In this document: piece by piece, positions 18,024 through 26,516 of the stretch
Numbering within the stretch: position 1 is the first letter of the stretch
Layout of the letters: each line of letters begins with the position of its first letter
Source: Rhizobium sp. NXC24
GTDB taxonomy: Bacteria > Pseudomonadota > Alphaproteobacteria > Rhizobiales > Rhizobiaceae
NCBI RefSeq assembly: GCF_002944315.1
Contig: NZ_CP024313.1
Location: forward strand, 248,001-312,000
DNA: 64,000 nucleotides
Direction of reading: 5' to 3'
Made by a program: the position numbers and the translations under genes
The notes under the pieces: generated by a model
The model's input: only the letters and a program-made list of their open reading frames with translations
Told to the model about the DNA's origin: nothing
Database searches by the model: none

Positions 18024-18111
18024 CCTTGATTGTGGCGGGGCCGAAAAGCGCCCGCCAATCAACTGGATTGTTCAAGAGGCACCTGTCGCGAATGCTATTC
18101 AGGGGGTCAAG

Positions 18112-19254
18112 GTGAGGAATTTTCTGAACTATCGGGAGGCGAGGCAACTCGCTATGCGCCGTCTTCCCCGCGGCATTTTCGAATACATCGATAGGGGTTC
18201 AGAGGATGAGGTCGGGCTTCGGCATAACCGAATTGCGCTGGATACGGTAAGGGTTAAACCTCGCGTCTTGGGAGGCGGCACAACTCGCAACCAAAAAGTT
18301 TCGCTTTTCGGCACGACATACGATGCTCCGATCATCATCGCCCCTACGGCGTTCGCTGGGCTCGTATGGTATCGCGGTGAGGTACAACTAGCGAAAGCTG
18401 CTGCCGCCAATGGTATCCCATTCTGCGCGGCGACCGAAGCAATCGACGCCGTCCAAGAAATCGCGGGAGCAAGCGATGGGGAAACTTGGTTTCAACTGTA
18501 TATGTGGGAGGACGAGTACCTCTGGCGGCAACTCCTTGAGCGGGCTTGGAACAGCGGTGTGAAGGTTCTCGTTGCGACGGTAGATACCGTCGTCAACGCC
18601 AATCGAGAGTACAATGTCCGGAACGGTTTTGGCATGCCATTCCGGTTTGGCATGCGCAATATCGCGGATGTCATCTGCCATCCTCGCTGGGCTCTAGGTG
18701 TGCCCGCGCGTTATTTCGTCTCTGGTCGGATTCCAAGTTTTGAAAATTATCCTGAAGCGTATAGAAACAATCTTTTTGCCGCAACCAAAAGCCTGAGGCT
18801 TCAACCCGGGCTAAACTGGCATCATGTGCGCAAATTGCGCGAAGTATGGAAAGGCAGATTAATTCTGAAGGGAATACTTCGTGCCGACGACGCTCTTCAG
18901 GCGGTAAATGTCGGCGCGGACGGGATCGTCGTGTCAAATCATGGTGCTCGGCAACTGGATGCGGCTGTAGCGCCGATCGAGGTCCTTGCGCGAATTGTTG
19001 ATGCCGTTGGCGAGCAAATGACGGTTTTAGCCGATAGCGGCATCCAACGTGGCAGCGATATCCTTAAACTGCTGGCGGTTGGAGCCAAAGCCGTCATGAT
19101 TGGTCGCGCGTCCCTATATGGTACGGCGGTCGGAGGCATGTCGGGTGCTAGTCAAATGATCGGGGTATTGCGTCGGGAATTGGACATCGCAATGGCGCTC
19201 AGCGGTTGCGAGGACATATGTAAATTAGACAGAGGCCTACTTGAAATGCCGTAG
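18112..19254 (+). CDS. FMN-dependent alpha-hydroxy-acid oxidase/dehydrogenase (LldD/glycolate oxidase family)
   Basis: About 380 residues with the family's TIM-barrel motifs: RRLPRGIFEYIDRGSEDE at the N-terminus, FQLYMWEDE (~125), LVATVDTVVNANREYNVRNG (~155), LILKGIL with the FMN-contacting Lys (~250) and SNHGARQLD with the catalytic His and Arg (~280), then ADSGIQRGSDILK and GRASLYG. It oxidises L-lactate-, mandelate- or glycolate-like 2-hydroxy acids. The in-frame upstream extension from 17995 runs through a hairpin, so I prefer the GTG at 18112, preceded by AGGGGG at 6-nt spacing. It probably continues the RidA operon. Confidence 0.88.
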   Translation: MRNFLNYREARQLAMRRLPRGIFEYIDRGSEDEVGLRHNRIALDTVRVKPRVLGGGTTRNQKVSLFGTTYDAPIIIAPTAFAGLVWYRGEVQLAKAAAANGIPFCAATEAIDAVQEIAGASDGETWFQLYMWEDEYLWRQLLERAWNSGVKVLVATVDTVVNANREYNVRNGFGMPFRFGMRNIADVICHPRWALGVPARYFVSGRIPSFENYPEAYRNNLFAATKSLRLQPGLNWHHVRKLREVWKGRLILKGILRADDALQAVNVGADGIVVSNHGARQLDAAVAPIEVLARIVDAVGEQMTVLADSGIQRGSDILKLLAVGAKAVMIGRASLYGTAVGGMSGASQMIGVLRRELDIAMALSGCEDICKLDRGLLEMP

Positions 19255-19465
19255 CTTGTTTAGCCTTCGTTACCGGGGAGATATCTAAATAGAGCCTGGA
19301 CGTTGTTTTGCCGCGGACTGACGAAAATAGGCCGCGCTGACGCCGTTCGGGGAAGAGGTTTTGGCCAGAAACTTCCGCCATCGGCTAGATGTGGCGACGC
19401 GATGGTAGGAAAATAAAAACGGATTCGGCTCATTCCTCGGCAGCATTGTTCGCTGTCTCTCCGAC

Positions 19466-19473
19466 CGCTCAAG
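19466..19473 (+). repeat. Left target-site duplication of IS66 (CGCTCAAG)
   Basis: The 8-bp sequence CGCTCAAG directly abuts the left IS66 end and is repeated exactly at 22271-22278, the length expected for IS66. Confidence 0.9.
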
Positions 19474-19578
19474 GTGAGCGTCCGGTGAGCGGATTTTGCT
19501 GAACGAGCCAGTTAGGCGATGTTCTGGCATTAGAACCAGCATTAGTGCTGACATTAATACCAGATCTGAGAGGTTGGC

Positions 19579-19941
19579 ATGGCTCGCATGGAAATTATTT
19601 CCGGCGTTGAGCGTAGGCGGCGATGGTCGAAAGACGCTAAGTTGGAGATATTGGCAGAAGCAGATCGGCCCGGCGTCCGCATTGGCGATGTGGCTCGCCG
19701 TCATGACATCCATCCAGGTCAGATCCGTTTATGGCGAAAGACATTCAGCCCCTTTAGTGCGTTGCCATCGTTCCTTCCGGTACAGCTCGTGGACGAAGTA
19801 GGTCTGGAGCAAAAGCCTGCTGCTCCGCCCGCGCCAATGTTCATCAAGATCTTGCTACGAAACGGTCGCGGATTGAAAGTTCCAGCCGACCTTGAACGAA
19901 AGACGTTGGCATCTTTGATCGCCTGCGTGGAGGCGGCATGA
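19579..19941 (+). CDS. tnpA: IS66 TnpA (HTH accessory protein)
   Basis: A 120-residue protein with an N-terminal helix-turn-helix (RRWSKDAKLEILAEADRPGVRIGDVARRHDIHPGQIRLWRK) typical of IS66 TnpA/IS3 OrfA-type DNA-binding proteins. It overlaps tnpB by 4 nt (ATGA), so the two are probably translationally coupled. All three Tnp proteins are known to be needed for transposition in IS66-type elements such as IS679. Confidence 0.9.
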   Translation: MARMEIISGVERRRRWSKDAKLEILAEADRPGVRIGDVARRHDIHPGQIRLWRKTFSPFSALPSFLPVQLVDEVGLEQKPAAPPAPMFIKILLRNGRGLKVPADLERKTLASLIACVEAA

Positions 19942-20285
19942 TTGGGCCTTCGGGAAATGTGCGGGTCTATTTGGCCTGCGGGGTGACGGATATGCGGCGC
20001 GGCATTGATGGCCTGTCAGCGTTGGTCGAGGCTGTCATAAAGGAAGCGCCGGGTTCTGGCGCAATCTTCGGATTCCGCGGCAAACGCGCGGATCGGATTA
20101 AGCTTTTATGGTGGGATGGCCAGGGGTTTTGCCTTTTCTACAAAATTCTCGAGCGCGGATATTTTCCCTGGCCGACGGCGAAAGAAGGCGTTGCGCATCT
20201 GACACAGGCTCAGCTTTCCATGCTTGTCGAAGGGATCGATTGGCGCCGACCTGCGTGGACTTCCGCTCCAGCGCGGACCGGCTAA
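19938..20285 (+). CDS. tnpB: IS66 TnpB (Orf2 family)
   Basis: The 115-residue protein shows the hallmark IS66 Orf2 motif VYLACGVTDMRRGIDGLSALVE near residue 7 and IKLLWWDGQGFCLFYKILERGYFPWP near residue 57. Length is normal. Its biochemical role is unknown although it is required in characterised IS66 elements. Confidence 0.92.
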   Translation: MIGPSGNVRVYLACGVTDMRRGIDGLSALVEAVIKEAPGSGAIFGFRGKRADRIKLLWWDGQGFCLFYKILERGYFPWPTAKEGVAHLTQAQLSMLVEGIDWRRPAWTSAPARTG

Positions 20286-20355
20286 GAGCCTTATTCTGCT
20301 CGAAAATCTGGGAAAAATGCTAGCGCTCCAGGCGCAAATCGGCTAGTTTGCCGGC

Positions 20356-21921
20356 ATGGAAACAACGCCGTTGGACAGTCAGGACGAGCTATCTGCATTG
20401 CGAGCGCTCGTCGCTGAACAGGCGGCGAAACTCAGCGAGCAAGAAGCCGAAGTCACCAAGCGCGACTCCATTATCGGTCTTCTGCGCGCGCAGTTGGAAC
20501 TGCTCCGACATCGGCAGCACGGTCCTTCTTCGGAAAAGATAGACCGGAAGATCGAGCAATTCGAGCTGATGCTGGAGGAGATCGAGGCGTCGCGAGCGGA
20601 AGCGGAAATTCGCTCCGGGAAAACACCTTTGCCGGAGTTGGACGACGCACCAGGTAAACCCAAACGCAGGCCGCTGCCGGATGATCTTCCCACAGAAGAG
20701 CTGATCTATGCAGCGCCCTGCAGTTGTCCGACCTGTGGTGGCATGTCCTTCTTGAAGGCGGCCGACAAGGTGGTCCAGGTGATGGAGCATGTGCCGGCGT
20801 CTGTGAAAATTGTCCGCCATGTCGAAAAGCGCATGATCTGCAGGGACTGCGATACAACGGTGTCTGGCGAAATGCCGACCTTGCCGATCGAGCGAGGCAA
20901 GCCTGGACCGGGATTGCTCGCTCACATCATGGTCGCCAAGTTCGACGATCATATCCCGCTCTACCGTCTGTCCGAGATGTATGATCGGCTGGGAATAGAT
21001 ATATCCCGGTCCGTCATGGCGGACTGGGTAGGCCGCGTGTCGGTCCTGCTTGCCCCGCTTATCTTGCTGATCAGGGCCCATATCGCCGCGGTCGACCGAA
21101 TACATACTGACGATACCCCGGTTGATGTTCTCGACCCTGGGCGGGGAAAGACGAAAACCGGCAGGGTCTGGGTCAATGTCTTCGATGGAAGCGGCTATCA
21201 GGATCCCACTCCCGGCGCCATCGCCTATTACTATAGCCCTGACCGTAAGGGTGCGCATCCGGCCGACCATCTCGCCAACTTCAGCGGCGTGATGCATGCC
21301 GATGGCTATGGAGGCTATAAGAAGTTTTACGGCAATCAGATCGTCGAGGCTGCGTGCATGGCGCATGTGCGCCGCAAATTCCATGACGTCATCAAGCTGA
21401 AACCATCCCCGATAGCCGAGGAGGCGCTGTCTCGCATAGGCGCTCTCTACGATATCGAGGATCGTATCCGCGGCATGCCGGCTGACGAACGGCGTACACT
21501 GCGTCGGCAACACGCCAGGCCCATTCTGGCGGACCTCAAGAGCTGGATAGAAGAGACGCTTTCGACGTTGCCGCAGAAGCAGAAGCTGGCCGAGGCAATG
21601 CGATACGCGCTGTCGCGATGGGCAGCATTGAGCGTTTACATCGACGATGGCCGTGTCGAAATCGATAACAACATAGCTGAACGAGCCATGCGTCCGCTTG
21701 GAATCGGAAGAAAAAATTGGCTCTTCGCCGGGTCAGACAAGGGCGGTGAGCGCATCGCCAATATCCTGACCATCATCGAGACTGCCAAACTCCATGGCCA
21801 CAATCCGGAGGTCTATCTCACAGACGTCCTGACCAGGATCCAGAGCCATCCAAAGGATCGGCTCCAGGAATTGCTGCCGTGGCAGTGGGCGCTGGCGAAA
21901 AACCGGTACGAGGCTGCGTGA
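20356..21921 (+). CDS. tnpC: IS66 TnpC transposase (DDE)
   Basis: The 521-residue transposase has an N-terminal leucine-rich coiled coil (~10-80), a zinc-finger-like C-x-C-x2-C segment (CSCPTCGG ~118) with a later CRDC, and the catalytic core: Asp in HTDDTPVDVLDPGRGKTKTG, Asp in HADGYGGYKKFY and Glu in VEIDNNIAERAMRPLGIGRKNWLF. Complete and open. The downstream short gene starts on its stop codon (ATGA). Confidence 0.95.
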   Translation: METTPLDSQDELSALRALVAEQAAKLSEQEAEVTKRDSIIGLLRAQLELLRHRQHGPSSEKIDRKIEQFELMLEEIEASRAEAEIRSGKTPLPELDDAPGKPKRRPLPDDLPTEELIYAAPCSCPTCGGMSFLKAADKVVQVMEHVPASVKIVRHVEKRMICRDCDTTVSGEMPTLPIERGKPGPGLLAHIMVAKFDDHIPLYRLSEMYDRLGIDISRSVMADWVGRVSVLLAPLILLIRAHIAAVDRIHTDDTPVDVLDPGRGKTKTGRVWVNVFDGSGYQDPTPGAIAYYYSPDRKGAHPADHLANFSGVMHADGYGGYKKFYGNQIVEAACMAHVRRKFHDVIKLKPSPIAEEALSRIGALYDIEDRIRGMPADERRTLRRQHARPILADLKSWIEETLSTLPQKQKLAEAMRYALSRWAALSVYIDDGRVEIDNNIAERAMRPLGIGRKNWLFAGSDKGGERIANILTIIETAKLHGHNPEVYLTDVLTRIQSHPKDRLQELLPWQWALAKNRYEAA

Positions 21922-22226
21922 TGGCACGCTCGAGGTTCATTTATACGCTCAAACAGGTCGCTGAGATGATCGGCGAGAACCTCGAATTGATCGAGGAGGT
22001 GACCGCCAACTCGGACAATATCAGCGAGGGCGAATTGCTTTATGTCCGCGACGGCAGCGAATACGGCACAAAGGGCCTGACCGAGAACGGCGTGGATGAG
22101 CTCCAAAGTCTCCTCGCCGACATACGAACATGGAGCGGTGGGATCCGCCAGTTCCTCGTCGATGAACGATGCGATCCCCAGATGATCGAGCGCGTCATGG
22201 CTGACGAGGTGACGCGCGGCCTATAA
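21921..22226 (+). CDS. Small acidic accessory protein of the IS66 element
   Basis: A 101-residue, strongly acidic protein starting at the ATGA overlap with tnpC, so translationally coupled. It begins with a basic patch (MARSRFIYTLKQVAEMIGENLELIEEV) and then is rich in Asp/Glu, with DEVTRGL at the end. I recall similar short passengers downstream of tnpC in some rhizobial IS66 copies but know no function. It lies fully inside the inverted repeats, so it moves with the element. Confidence 0.7.
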   Translation: MARSRFIYTLKQVAEMIGENLELIEEVTANSDNISEGELLYVRDGSEYGTKGLTENGVDELQSLLADIRTWSGGIRQFLVDERCDPQMIERVMADEVTRGL

Positions 22227-22270
22227 TATCGGCCTCTCAACCAAGCGAAATGCCTTCGCCGGACGCTCAC

Positions 22271-22278
22271 CGCTCAAG
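22271..22278 (+). repeat. Right target-site duplication of IS66 (CGCTCAAG)
   Basis: Exact copy of the 8 bp at 19466-19473 immediately after the right inverted repeat. Confidence 0.9.
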
Positions 22279-22409
22279 AACCAATACAAGCACTATGCAA
22301 ACTTCGTGATAACCCGGGGTTTCAGACATTATGGGCGAAAATACTCAACGGAAAGCGCTGGTCAGGAAGTCTAGGTAGCACTCGTGCCCCGTAGCGTTTA
22401 ATTTGCGAG

Positions 22410-23144
22410 TCACGTCCTTTTTAGAATACTGGCGTAGTGAAACCGATCGGATGGATGGTAAGTTAGACTGATCTGAACAAGGTTCATTGGGCTGAGAAAA
22501 TACTTCCGCCGTATTTTCAGTCCCACCGGGGCGTGCTCTGAATGAAGTGCAACACCGACCTCGCGGGAAATAATTGTGGCGAATATATCTTGGCGGATTT
22601 CCACTATTCGCCTCCCTGACACCTCCTCAATCAAATTACTGAAGATTTCATCATAGTTGCGGAGCCGCGGTTCGACGGCCTGGCTGACCTCCGAACTGAT
22701 ATAAACATCGGTCCAGCAAAAGGGCTCATCTTTGTTCTGCTGCGAAATGACACGTAAACTTGAGACCTTAAGCCAGCGGCTTCCGGGTCTACAGTCGAGT
22801 TCCCTCGACAGCGCTTCATCAACCACAACTTCGCGAATGTCTTTGATGCGCCGTTTCGTATCAACTCCGAACTGTTGAATCGATTGGATGGAGGTCATCG
22901 CTTGAGAAAACGTAAGTTCTAACGATTCCAGTCCCGCGGATTCAACCCGCGTACCCACATTTCTTTTGCGACTGATTAGCCCCGAACTTTGCAGCTCCCG
23001 CATTGCAGCGCGCACCGTCGAGCGGCCCACGCCAAATTGATTGGCAAGATCTAGTTCATTAGGCAGGACAGACCCAACAGGATATCGACCTTCCTGAATG
23101 CCTTTAACCAGGACCTGAGCGACCGCTGCGTACTTAGGCGCCAT
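22410..23144 (-). CDS. GntR-family regulator, HutC-type with UTRA domain
   Basis: The 244-residue protein has an N-terminal winged helix (residues ~1-75: YPVGSVLPNELDLANQFGVGRSTVRAAMRELQSSGLISRKRNVGTRV) and a C-terminal UTRA ligand domain (~95-240: LSRELDCRPGSRWLKVSSLRV, PFCWTDVYIS, FATIISREVGVALHSEHAPVGLKIRRKYF). UTRA domains bind small organic effectors. It follows the broken amino-acid transporter on the same strand and presumably controlled it. The repeated ATGTACG sequence at 26361-26384, between the transporter and the divergent lyase gene, is a candidate operator. Confidence 0.88.
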   Translation of the reverse strand: MAPKYAAVAQVLVKGIQEGRYPVGSVLPNELDLANQFGVGRSTVRAAMRELQSSGLISRKRNVGTRVESAGLESLELTFSQAMTSIQSIQQFGVDTKRRIKDIREVVVDEALSRELDCRPGSRWLKVSSLRVISQQNKDEPFCWTDVYISSEVSQAVEPRLRNYDEIFSNLIEEVSGRRIVEIRQDIFATIISREVGVALHSEHAPVGLKIRRKYFLSPMNLVQISLTYHPSDRFHYASILKRT

Positions 23145-23299
23145 ACTTTTCTTTCGATCCCATTTCCGTCACGTATGTTCCTATTGGCGCAGGATCAACA
23201 TCCTCGTCAATAATGAAGAATTGGAAAGCGACGACTGGGGGACGTGCTCGGCCATTAAACTCTACCGAGAGGTCTCTTAAGCCCTACCTCTTCGGCATC

Positions 23300-23953
23300 C
23301 TATTGCGCGGGCGTTATCGCGAAACGCTTCGAGATCGCACTGAAAGCTGTCACCACCACACCTGTGAGAACCAAATAGAAAGCTCCAGCGAGTAGATAAG
23401 CATCGACGCAGCGGTACGTCGTCGAGCAAATCTTCTGCGCAGCGCCCGTGAGTTCGGTCACACCGATCGTAAAGGCGAGAGAAGAATATTGCAGTTCTAC
23501 AACAAATTCATTGGACCAGGCAGGAAGGGCAATTCGCATTGCCTGCGGGATCGAGACATGGCGAACGTAACACCACTTTTTCATGCCCAACGCCCTCGCG
23601 GCCGCGACCTGGTTCGACGGTATAGCAAGGAAGCCTGCTCGGAAATATTCGGCCTGATATGCAGCCGAATTCAAGCCTATTGCCAAAGTGGCCGCAACGA
23701 ACGGAGAAAAGACGATTCCAATTTCGGGAAGGCCGAAATAGAGAATGAACATTTGGACCAACATCGGTGTGCCGCGGACGACGTCGACGTACACGGCACT
23801 TGCTTTCGCAAGCGGCGTCGCCGCATAGACACGTATGAGGGCTAAGAGAAGTCCCACCGCGGCCCCCACTGCGACTGCTAGTATCCAAATCACGAGTGTA
23901 GCTGGAAGCGCCTTCACCAACGAAGGCGCATATGCTTCGATAAAATCAACCAT
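23300..23953 (-). CDS. Amino-acid ABC transporter permease (HisQM type), part of a broken operon
   Basis: A 217-residue inner-membrane protein of usual length with a BPD_transp_1 domain: hydrophobic segments near residues 10-35, 55-75, 85-105 and 180-205, and the EAA-type loop VAAARALGMKKWCYVRHVSIPQAMRIALP. It is intact, but its ATPase partner lacks Walker A and its binding protein lacks the C-terminus, so the importer is probably non-functional unless it borrows subunits. Confidence 0.88.
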   Translation of the reverse strand: MVDFIEAYAPSLVKALPATLVIWILAVAVGAAVGLLLALIRVYAATPLAKASAVYVDVVRGTPMLVQMFILYFGLPEIGIVFSPFVAATLAIGLNSAAYQAEYFRAGFLAIPSNQVAAARALGMKKWCYVRHVSIPQAMRIALPAWSNEFVVELQYSSLAFTIGVTELTGAAQKICSTTYRCVDAYLLAGAFYLVLTGVVVTAFSAISKRFAITPAQ

Positions 23954-23963
23954 GAAAATCCCC

Positions 23964-24461
23964 TTATCTTAGAGGATTTAGCTGAAGGAAGCGGCGAGAC
24001 CGTTCCGTTCGGGGGGGGTCGAAAAATTCAGCCGGGGGCGCTGTCTCTAGTACTGTCCCTCGATCCATAAAGATGACCTCCGACGCGACCTCTTTTGCAA
24101 ATTTCATCTCATGGGTCACGACAACCATAGTAATCCCCTGCATTGCGATGTTCCGCATTGCAGCTAAAACCTCACTTGTCAGCTCAGGATCCAAGGCGGA
24201 GGTCGGTTCATCGAAGAGGATGACCGAGGGATCCATTGCTAGTGCCCGTGCAATTCCGGCGCGTTGCTCCTGACCGCCAGACAGTTGAGACGGATAGTGC
24301 CCCTCTCGGTTCAGGAGGCCGACTTTGGCAAGTTCCTCACGCGCTCTGTCCCGTGCATGAACCCTCGACAGCTTCTTGACTTTCGTCAGCCCCAGCATGA
24401 CGTTCTCAAGTGCGGTGAGGTGAGAAAACAAGGCGAAATCCTGAAACACGAAACCGACTTG
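23964..24461 (-). pseudogene. Amino-acid ABC transporter ATPase, 5' end deleted
   Basis: The remaining ~165 residues start at the Q-loop (VGFVFQDFALFSHL), then signature LSGGQEQRAGIARAL, Walker [15 protein letters not shown] and switch His VTHEMKFA, ending normally. The first ~80 residues with Walker A are missing: homology ends at 24461 exactly where an IS5-type transposase fragment begins. The signature reads GGQEQRAG rather than the usual GGQQQRVA. The protein cannot bind ATP normally, so this is a pseudogene. Confidence 0.88.
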
Positions 24462-24759
24462 AGCTCAACCTCTTCTTGAGGAAGTTGATCCTCAGGCGTT
24501 CCTGGCTGACAAAGCTTATGATGCCGACGCGCTCATCGACCATCTCAAAGCACGTCACATTACTCCGGTGATTCCGCCAAAAGCCAATCGTACGACGCCC
24601 AGACCAACAGACTTCGCGCTTTATTGCGAGCGCAATCTCATCGAACGTTTCTTTAATAATCTCAAACAGTTCAGAGCTATAGCCACGCGATACGACAAGC
24701 TCGCCGCCACCTTTCTCGGAGCCGTTCAGCTCGTCGCCGCTTTCATTTCGCTCAACTGA
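24462..24759 (+). pseudogene. IS5-family (IS427-type) transposase C-terminal fragment
   Basis: Plus-strand reading gives EEVDPQAFLADKAYDADALIDHL, then ERNLIERFFNNLKQFRAIATRYDKLA and a normal stop, the C-terminus of IS427-type IS5 transposases with the DDE Glu in the ERFFNNLK motif. The N-terminal part is gone. Its right end CAGGCCCTAG abuts the complete IS5 element. It is only distantly similar to that neighbour, so these are two different elements. Confidence 0.85.
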
Positions 24760-24790
24760 CGACAGGCCCTAGGGCGTGGTGACGATTTAA

Positions 24791-25222
24791 CTATTTGAGC
24801 CATATGGCGATAGCGGCGAGTTTGACGAACCCCATGAAGTTTGCGAGCAATTTGTCGTAGCGGGTTGCCACGCGACGGAACTGTTTGAGCTTGTTGAAGA
24901 AGCGCTCAATGCGGTTGCGCTCCTTGTAAAGTGCGGTGTCGTAAGCTCGCTGCGTTTTGCGATCCCGTTTGGGCGGGATGACGATTTCGGTTCCCGTCTT
25001 CTCCAGTTTCTCAATGAGGTGCCCGGCATCGTAGCCCTTGTCGGCCAGGAGGGCAGCGGCGTCGAGACCGTTGACGAGATCATGGGCGGCTGTGATGTCG
25101 TTGCGCTGTCCTGGCGTGCCGATCAGGCGAAGCGGCAGACCGAGCGCATCGCCGGCGGCATGGATCTTGGTGCTCAGCCCACCCCGAGACCGACCCAGGC
25201 CCTGGGCATCCGCCCCCCTTTG
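24791..25222 (-). CDS. IS5-family transposase, second frame (OrfB)
   Basis: The recognisable part begins near ADAQGLGRSRGGLSTKIHAAGD and contains ALLADKGYDAGHLIEKL (second Asp) and ERNRIERFFNKLKQFRRVATRYDK (Glu). An open frame extends upstream to 25285 but in the first part it reads through OrfA out of frame. It is made most likely by -1 slippage from OrfA at AAAGGGGGG (plus-strand 25214-25222), giving the full DDE protein. Confidence 0.85.
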   Translation of the reverse strand, partial: QRGADAQGLGRSRGGLSTKIHAAGDALGLPLRLIGTPGQRNDITAAHDLVNGLDAAALLADKGYDAGHLIEKLEKTGTEIVIPPKRDRKTQRAYDTALYKERNRIERFFNKLKQFRRVATRYDKLLANFMGFVKLAAIAIWLK

Positions 25223-25554
25223 ACTTTGCGTGCGCCGGCGGCGTGCTGATGAGCACGGACGATGGTCGAATCGATCATCAGCCATTCGAGATCTGCTTCA
25301 CGAGCGAGCGCGGCAAGCATGTCGTCCAGCACGCCCATCTCGATCCAGCGATAATAGCGCCGCTTCACCGAACGGTAGTCGCCCAGATACTCGGGCAGGT
25401 CACGCCAGCGGCCGCCGGAGCGGGCCATCCACAAAAGTGCATCGAGAAACAACCGGTTATTTGTCCGGGGACCGCGCTTGCCTCGCCTGCCGCCCGGCAC
25501 GAAACCCTTGAGCCGTTCCCATTGATCGTCCCGAAGCTTATCGCAATCCATCAC
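25174..25554 (-). CDS. IS5-family transposase, first frame (OrfA)
   Basis: This 126-residue frame has the N-terminal domain (LRDDQWERLKGFVPGG), LFLDALLWMARSGGRWRDLPEYLGDYRSVKRRYYRW and the first catalytic Asp in LEWLMIDSTIVRAHQHAAG. After the AAAGGGGGG run it continues out of frame to a stop. This is the standard OrfA of IS427-type elements. Confidence 0.88.
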   Translation of the reverse strand: MMDCDKLRDDQWERLKGFVPGGRRGKRGPRTNNRLFLDALLWMARSGGRWRDLPEYLGDYRSVKRRYYRWIEMGVLDDMLAALAREADLEWLMIDSTIVRAHQHAAGARKVKGGRMPRAWVGLGVG

Positions 25555-25567
25555 TGACCTCCAAAAG

Positions 25568-26323
25568 TCAGTGTTGAATCTGATTTGCTCCTTCTTGGGA
25601 ATCCCGATCCGTTAAATCGTCACCACGGCCTAGAACAGCAAGCAATCTTTTGGGGTCGTCCTTCCCAGCTGCGATGGCCCATGGGCGGCGCGTCGTTATC
25701 GATCCAACCTCTTTCACTGGCAGCCCTTTAGAAATGAGATCTGCCGCGACGTCGGCACTGAACACGATCGAATTGATCCTGCCCGTCCGGAGGTCCTCAG
25801 TTGCAGCAATTGGATCATCATATGTTTGCATCGTGACTTTGGTGGGGAATTCTCCATTTACGAAGTTATCGTCAATCCACCTCTCCCATCCTGACCCAGA
25901 TTGAGTGCCGACTTTGGCATCGCAACAAAGTGCGCTCGCAATCGTCCTCTTGTCGGTTGTGCTGATGAGAACAACGTCGTTCGTTTCCCACCACGGCACG
26001 GTGTAGTCGATAACCTCGTTTCTTTCCTTGGTAACGAACATACCAGTGACCAGAACATCGATCTTATTCGATGCCAGCGCGGGTACGAGCGAAGTCCACG
26101 GAAGGTCCTTGAATTCGACATTGAAACCTTTTTCTTTGGCGATCTCCCGTACGGCGTCGACTGCGATGCTTTTGAATTCTCCACCTTCCACGTAGGACCA
26201 CGGAGGAAAGGAGGCTTCTACGCCAGCCTGATAGGTCTCTGCCGCAGAAGCTTGGGAAGCGACAGCTAGGCCAAGAACACAGGCGATCATTTTCGCCCGA
26301 AGAGATTGATTAGTGGATACCAT
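25568..26323 (-). pseudogene. Amino-acid substrate-binding protein truncated by IS5
   Basis: The 5' part (26323 down to about 25631) encodes a signal peptide ending at SQASA and a family-3 binding protein up to DDPKRLLAVL, about 230 residues. The last ~20 residues to the stop at 25568 are read from IS5 sequence. Normal proteins of this family continue for another ~20-40 residues, forming the last helix of lobe 1. On the other side of the IS elements lies the 5'-truncated ATPase, so the 3' end of this gene and the start of the ATPase gene were deleted together. AGGGA precedes the start. Confidence 0.85.
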
Positions 26324-26360
26324 TGTTCCCTATCAATTAGTTGCAGCGATTTGCGTTATT

Positions 26361-26384
26361 ATGTACGAACAAATGGTATGTACG
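26361..26384. promoter_or_regulatory. Candidate GntR operator (repeated ATGTACG)
   Basis: ATGTACG occurs at 26361-26367 and 26378-26384, separated by 10 nt, in the region between the divergent binding-protein (minus) and lyase (plus) genes. GTAC centres make each half partly palindromic. A 17-bp period is longer than one helical turn and a half, so this is only a candidate; the GntR gene at 22410 belongs to the same minus-strand unit. Confidence 0.35.
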
Positions 26385-26516
26385 ATCTATAAAATTTGTC
26401 AAGCAATGCTGCGCGACGTTACGATCCTCGACGGATAAGGCCGTAAATCGGCCCGGTTGCGGTTGACTTTGCGCCTCACCGAAGATATCAATAAAGTCGA
26501 ACATATGGAGTTTAAT

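Larger units (their letters stand above)
19474..22270 (+). mobile_element. Complete IS66-family insertion sequence
   Basis: The element begins GTGAGCGTCCGG and ends with CCGGACGCTCAC; the inverted repeats then continue with mismatches. It is flanked by perfect 8-bp duplications CGCTCAAG. Inside are the three IS66 genes in canonical order (tnpA, tnpB, tnpC) plus a fourth short gene. All frames are open, so it looks recently inserted and possibly active. It separates the oxidase operon from the GntR-controlled transporter. Confidence 0.95.
24769..25633 (-). mobile_element. Complete IS5-family (IS427-type) insertion sequence
   Basis: Ends read CTAGGGCGTGGTGACGATTTAAC on the left and its inverted counterpart (one mismatch over ~20 bp) at the right, 25611-25633. 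The CTA/TAG at the borders fits insertion at a CTAG target, common for this group. It encodes a two-frame transposase on the minus strand. Its right end interrupts the binding-protein gene at about 25631. Confidence 0.88.

Noticed and set aside
20389..21513. 374-codon minus-strand frame within IS66 tnpC
   Set aside because: Antisense to the canonical TnpC transposase; repetitive His/Arg/Asp composition typical of a shadow frame.
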